From NCBI GenBank assembly GCA_900319505.1, contig ONOV01000134.1, forward strand, positions 1 to 8,167: a stretch of DNA of 8,167 nucleotides, in the 5' to 3' direction. The position numbers and the translations under genes are program-made. Below are positions 5,704 to 8,167 of this stretch, piece by piece. The DNA comes from an uncultured Erysipelotrichaceae bacterium. Lineage in GTDB: Bacteria; Bacillota_I; Bacilli_A; Erysipelotrichales; Erysipelotrichaceae. The number at the start of each line of letters is the position of its first letter. Within the stretch, counting starts at the first letter, position 1. The notes beneath the pieces are model-generated. The model was not told where the DNA came from and ran no database searches. It saw only the letters and a program-made list of their open reading frames with translations.

Positions 5704-6552
5704 ATGAAAACATCACTTGCTTTATACGAGAAAGCTATTCCCGCCGGCAAATCATTTGAAGAAATGTTTGCCATCACAAAGGCCTGCGGCTTTGACCGCC
5801 TGGAAATCAGCATCGATGAATCCGATGCCCGTCAGGCAAGGCTTGACTGGTCAGCCGAAAAACAGAGAGACCTCGGCCGCATGGCCCTGGATGCCGGCAC
5901 GCCGATCACAACCATGTGCCTGTCCGGCCACCGCAAATATCCTTTCGGCTCTCATGATCCGTCCACCCGTCAGCGTTCGGTTGACATCATGCATAAGGCC
6001 GTTGACTTTGCCGCCAACTCCGGCATCCGCCTGATCCAGCTGGCCGGCTATGACGTCTACTATGAAGATGAAGATGAATCCACCCGTGAAAACTTCCTCA
6101 TCAACCTGAAAGATGCCGCATCCTATGCCGCATCCGCCGGTGTTCTCTTAGGCTTTGAAACCATGGAAACACCTTTCATGGATACCGTGGAAAAAGCCAT
6201 GCATTATGTCGATGCCGTCAATTCACCATACCTTGGCGTCTATCCGGACATCGGCAATCTGAAAAACGCTGCCGTTCTGTACCATGGCGATGTTGTCGAG
6301 GATCTTGAAAAAGGCAGAGGCCACATCTTCGCCGTCCACCTCAAGGAAACAAAACCGGGTCTTTACCGCAATATGAACTTCGGCGATCCTACCGGACATA
6401 CCGAATATGTACCGGATATCCGCTGTGCCCTGTCCATGGGTGTACGCATGTTCACGGGCGAATTCTGGTATCAGGAAGGCCAGGACTACAAAAAGACCAT
6501 CAGCGAGGCTGCCGCATTCCTCAAAGCAAAGATCAATGAAGCTGAGAAATAA
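5704..6552 (+). CDS. ulaE: L-xylulose-5-phosphate (L-ribulose-5-phosphate) 3-epimerase (UlaE)
   Basis: This 282-residue cytosolic enzyme of the xylose-isomerase-like TIM-barrel family converts L-xylulose-5-phosphate to L-ribulose-5-phosphate. It tracks E. coli UlaE (284 residues) through LALYEKAIPAG (5-15), the EISIDESDARQARLDWS block (34-50), MCLSGHRKYPFGS (71-83), RLIQLAGYDVYY (109-120) and YPDIGNL (180-186). The expected metal ligands are present: E152 (FETME), D182, H212 (VHLKETKPG) and E253 (TGEFWY). The start has AGAGGTAA just upstream. UlaF follows after 20 bases. SgbU is the close paralogue, but the PTS-UlaG context supports UlaE. Confidence 0.95.
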   Translation: MKTSLALYEKAIPAGKSFEEMFAITKACGFDRLEISIDESDARQARLDWSAEKQRDLGRMALDAGTPITTMCLSGHRKYPFGSHDPSTRQRSVDIMHKAVDFAANSGIRLIQLAGYDVYYEDEDESTRENFLINLKDAASYAASAGVLLGFETMETPFMDTVEKAMHYVDAVNSPYLGVYPDIGNLKNAAVLYHGDVVEDLEKGRGHIFAVHLKETKPGLYRNMNFGDPTGHTEYVPDIRCALSMGVRMFTGEFWYQEGQDYKKTISEAAAFLKAKINEAEK

Positions 6553-6572
6553 CGATATAAAGGAGAAAAAAA

Positions 6573-7274
6573 ATGTTAGAAGATCTCAAAAAAGCTGTTT
6601 ATGAAGCAAATATGATGCTGCCGAAGCACAACCTTGTCACATTCACATGGGGCAATGTCTCCGGCATTGACCGTGAGTCCGGCATCTTCGCCATCAAACC
6701 CTCCGGTGTCCCCTATGAAGAACTGAGCCCGGAAAAGATGGTTCTGGTCAACCTGGAAGGCAAAGTCGTTGAAGGCGACCTCAATCCTTCTTCCGATACC
6801 CCTACCCATGTTGAACTGTACAAGGCATTCAGCGACATCGGCGGTGTTGTTCACACCCATTCCATCTATGCCACAAGCTGGGCCCAGGCCGGCCGCGACA
6901 TTCCCTGCTACGGTACAACGCATGCCGACTACTTCTACGGCAATATTCCCTGCCTGCGTGTTCTGACCAAAGAAGAAATCGAAGATGCCTATGAAAAGAA
7001 CACCGGTCTTCTCATCACGGACTACTTTGAGAAGTCCGGCCGCAAGCCTCTGGAAGTACCTGGTGTTTTATGCAAGAACCACGGTCCTTTCGCCTGGGGC
7101 AAAGATCCGGCTGAAGCGGTTCATAACGCTGTCGTCATGGAAGTATGCGCCCAGATGGCTTATCAGTGTGAGCTGATCAACAGCCATGTTGCACCGGCAC
7201 CGCAGTCTCTGCAGGATAAGCATTACTCACGCAAACATGGTGCCAATGCTTATTACGGACAGAAGAAAAAGTAA
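6573..7274 (+). CDS. ulaF: L-ribulose-5-phosphate 4-epimerase (UlaF/AraD family)
   Basis: This 233-residue class II aldolase-fold enzyme epimerises L-ribulose-5-phosphate to D-xylulose-5-phosphate. Motifs in order: GNVSG (27-31), [10 protein letters not shown] (42-51), [11 protein letters not shown] (73-83), [14 protein letters not shown] (94-107), GTTHADYF (114-121), KNHGPF (168-173) and the C-terminal [10 protein letters not shown]. The zinc ligands H94, H96 and H170, plus D75, and the catalytic D119 and Y228 match E. coli AraD with a one-residue offset. The start has AAGGAG eight bases upstream. The 69 bases to the next gene contain a separate promoter rather than a clear terminator. AraD and SgbE share this fold; the UlaF assignment rests on the operon. 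Confidence 0.95.
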   Translation: MLEDLKKAVYEANMMLPKHNLVTFTWGNVSGIDRESGIFAIKPSGVPYEELSPEKMVLVNLEGKVVEGDLNPSSDTPTHVELYKAFSDIGGVVHTHSIYATSWAQAGRDIPCYGTTHADYFYGNIPCLRVLTKEEIEDAYEKNTGLLITDYFEKSGRKPLEVPGVLCKNHGPFAWGKDPAEAVHNAVVMEVCAQMAYQCELINSHVAPAPQSLQDKHYSRKHGANAYYGQKKK

Positions 7275-7294
7275 AATAATATACAGTGCGGTTC

Positions 7295-7323
7295 TGGAAA
7301 CCGTGATCAAACGATCATATAAT
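7295..7323 (+). promoter_or_regulatory. predicted promoter of the DeoR-family regulator
   Basis: TGGAAA (7295-7300) and a consensus TATAAT (7318-7323) are separated by 17 bases. The start would be near 7330, giving a very short leader that begins at the ribosome site. The spacer contains an operator-like inverted repeat. Confidence 0.65.
7304..7317 (+). promoter_or_regulatory. operator-like site in the regulator's promoter
   Basis: TGATC-AAAC-GATCA is a 5+5 bp inverted repeat lying wholly in the promoter spacer. It matches the site at the leftward ula start point (4728-4741, minus strand) at 11 of 14 positions. This suggests autorepression by the DeoR-type protein and co-control with the ula operon. 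Confidence 0.6.
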
Positions 7324-7343
7324 TGACGCGGAAAGGTGGTTTT

Positions 7344-8153
7344 ATGAAGGTTGAATACGAACAGGTACAGAAAAGACGCGATGACATGATGATGCTCATC
7401 CAGAAGCTTGGCACCGTATCGGTAAAGCAGCTCGCGCAGGAATTCAGCACTTCGGAAATTACTGTACGCCGAGATCTGCAGTACTGGGAAGATGCCGGGG
7501 CCATCCAGCGCACTCATGGCGGTGCCAAGCTGATCCAGCGTATGGTCCACAATGGCAACCGGAACCTGACCAATGACCGCTACATCCAGGCAATTGCCAA
7601 ACATGCTGCCATGTATGTGGAAGAAGGCGATACCCTCTTCATCAACACAAGCTATACAGCCCTGTCCATGATCTATTACATCCGTGGGAAAAACTGCACC
7701 GTCATCACCAACAACGGTACAGCCATGTCGATTCAGCACGACCCCAAGGTACAGATTGTTCTGACAGGCGGAGAGCTTCACTTTCCAAAGAAATCCATGG
7801 TAGGCGACTTTGCCATCAATAATATCCAGCGTGTCATGGCCGATAAATGTTTTCTCGGCTGCTCCGGCATTACCGACGAAGACGGTATCTCCACTGCCAT
7901 CATGGCAGAAACAACCATCAATGAAATGATGCTCAAGCAGACAACAGGAAGCCGCTTTATCCTGGCTGATCATACAAAGTTCGGCCTGAAATACAGTTTC
8001 AAATCAGGCTCACTTGATAAAGTCAGCACCATCATCACCGATATCGCAACAGACCATGAAGAACTGGAACGGATCCGTGACAAAGGTGTAGAAGTCATCT
8101 GTGTTGAACCCCTGCTCCATGGTGAAGACATCATGGCAAAAGGTTCTGAATAA
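7344..8153 (+). CDS. DeoR-family transcriptional regulator, likely controlling the ula locus (UlaR-like)
   Basis: This 269-residue repressor has an N-terminal winged helix (about 8-62), with the recognition region TSEITVRRDLQYWEDAGAI (36-54) and the HGGA wing (58-61). A C-terminal DeoRC sugar-phosphate sensor domain follows (about 78-255), with VITNNGTAM (120-128), TGGELHFPKKSMVG (141-154), FLGCSGITDEDGIST (170-184) and ADHTKFG (208-214). The effector pocket reads FINTSYTAL (99-107) where most DeoR proteins have a LDxGTT pattern; E. coli UlaR also has IN at the start of this motif. An ascorbate-6-phosphate-like ligand is inferred from context. The ATG at 7344 has AAGGTGG at 7333-7339. A TTG at 7323 would lie inside the -10 box, so it is not the start. 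Shared operator-like motifs at its own and the ula promoters support local control. Confidence 0.92.
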   Translation: MKVEYEQVQKRRDDMMMLIQKLGTVSVKQLAQEFSTSEITVRRDLQYWEDAGAIQRTHGGAKLIQRMVHNGNRNLTNDRYIQAIAKHAAMYVEEGDTLFINTSYTALSMIYYIRGKNCTVITNNGTAMSIQHDPKVQIVLTGGELHFPKKSMVGDFAINNIQRVMADKCFLGCSGITDEDGISTAIMAETTINEMMLKQTTGSRFILADHTKFGLKYSFKSGSLDKVSTIITDIATDHEELERIRDKGVEVICVEPLLHGEDIMAKGSE

Positions 8154-8167
8154 CCGCTTAGTAAAAA

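Noticed and set aside
7289..7303. CGGTT-CTGGA-AACCG hairpin as a terminator after ulaF
   Set aside because: The stem is only 5 bp with no T-tract and overlaps the -35 of the regulator promoter.
7294..7309. Second cre-like site (TGGAAACCGTGATCA) upstream of the regulator
   Set aside because: One extra base shifts the CG core and the leading W is missing, so the match to the CcpA consensus is poor.
7323..7343. TTG start adding seven residues to the regulator
   Set aside because: The TTG overlaps the consensus TATAAT -10 box, upstream of the expected transcript start, while the 7344 ATG has AAGGTGG.
7227..7973. Minus-strand open frame (248 codons) opposite the regulator and the end of ulaF
   Set aside because: It is a shadow of two well-supported genes on the other strand and would span the regulator's promoter.

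Overview
This window carries most of an L-ascorbate (vitamin C) uptake and fermentation locus from a Gram-positive anaerobe-type bacterium. Strong AGGAGG-like ribosome binding sites, tight gene packing, a possible CcpA-type (cre) site and the protein style point to Bacillota. An Erysipelotrichia-like host is my guess, held at low confidence. Coding DNA has balanced base composition, while the control regions are very AT-rich.

Layout. Two operons diverge from a 263-bp control region (4640-4902). Leftward runs ulaG (ascorbate-6-phosphate lactonase), ulaC (EIIA), ulaA (EIIC) and ulaB (EIIB). A hairpin at 1148-1174 follows ulaB, then come a cytoplasmic beta-propeller protein of unknown function and the first 27 codons of a transketolase cut by the window edge. 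Rightward runs a four-helix membrane protein (DUF3592-like), ulaE (L-xylulose-5-phosphate 3-epimerase) and ulaF (L-ribulose-5-phosphate 4-epimerase). A DeoR-family regulator follows on the same strand behind its own promoter.

How the genes work together. UlaABC imports and phosphorylates ascorbate, and UlaG opens the lactone to 3-keto-L-gulonate-6-phosphate. A decarboxylase (UlaD) should then make L-xylulose-5-phosphate, but no ulaD is present in this window. UlaE and UlaF convert L-xylulose-5-phosphate to D-xylulose-5-phosphate, which the linked transketolase can feed into central metabolism.

Regulation. A 14-bp operator-like motif, TGATCAAnnGATCR, lies in the spacer of the regulator's own promoter and again, in reverse orientation, at the predicted start point of the leftward promoter. 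A perfect 9+9 bp palindrome fills the spacer of the rightward promoter. This suggests one DeoR-type repressor controls all three transcription units. A cre-like site in the leftward promoter suggests additional carbon catabolite repression.

Most novel parts: the FG-GAP-like propeller protein, apparently translationally coupled to transketolase; the DUF3592-like membrane protein leading the ulaEF operon; and the operator arrangement.
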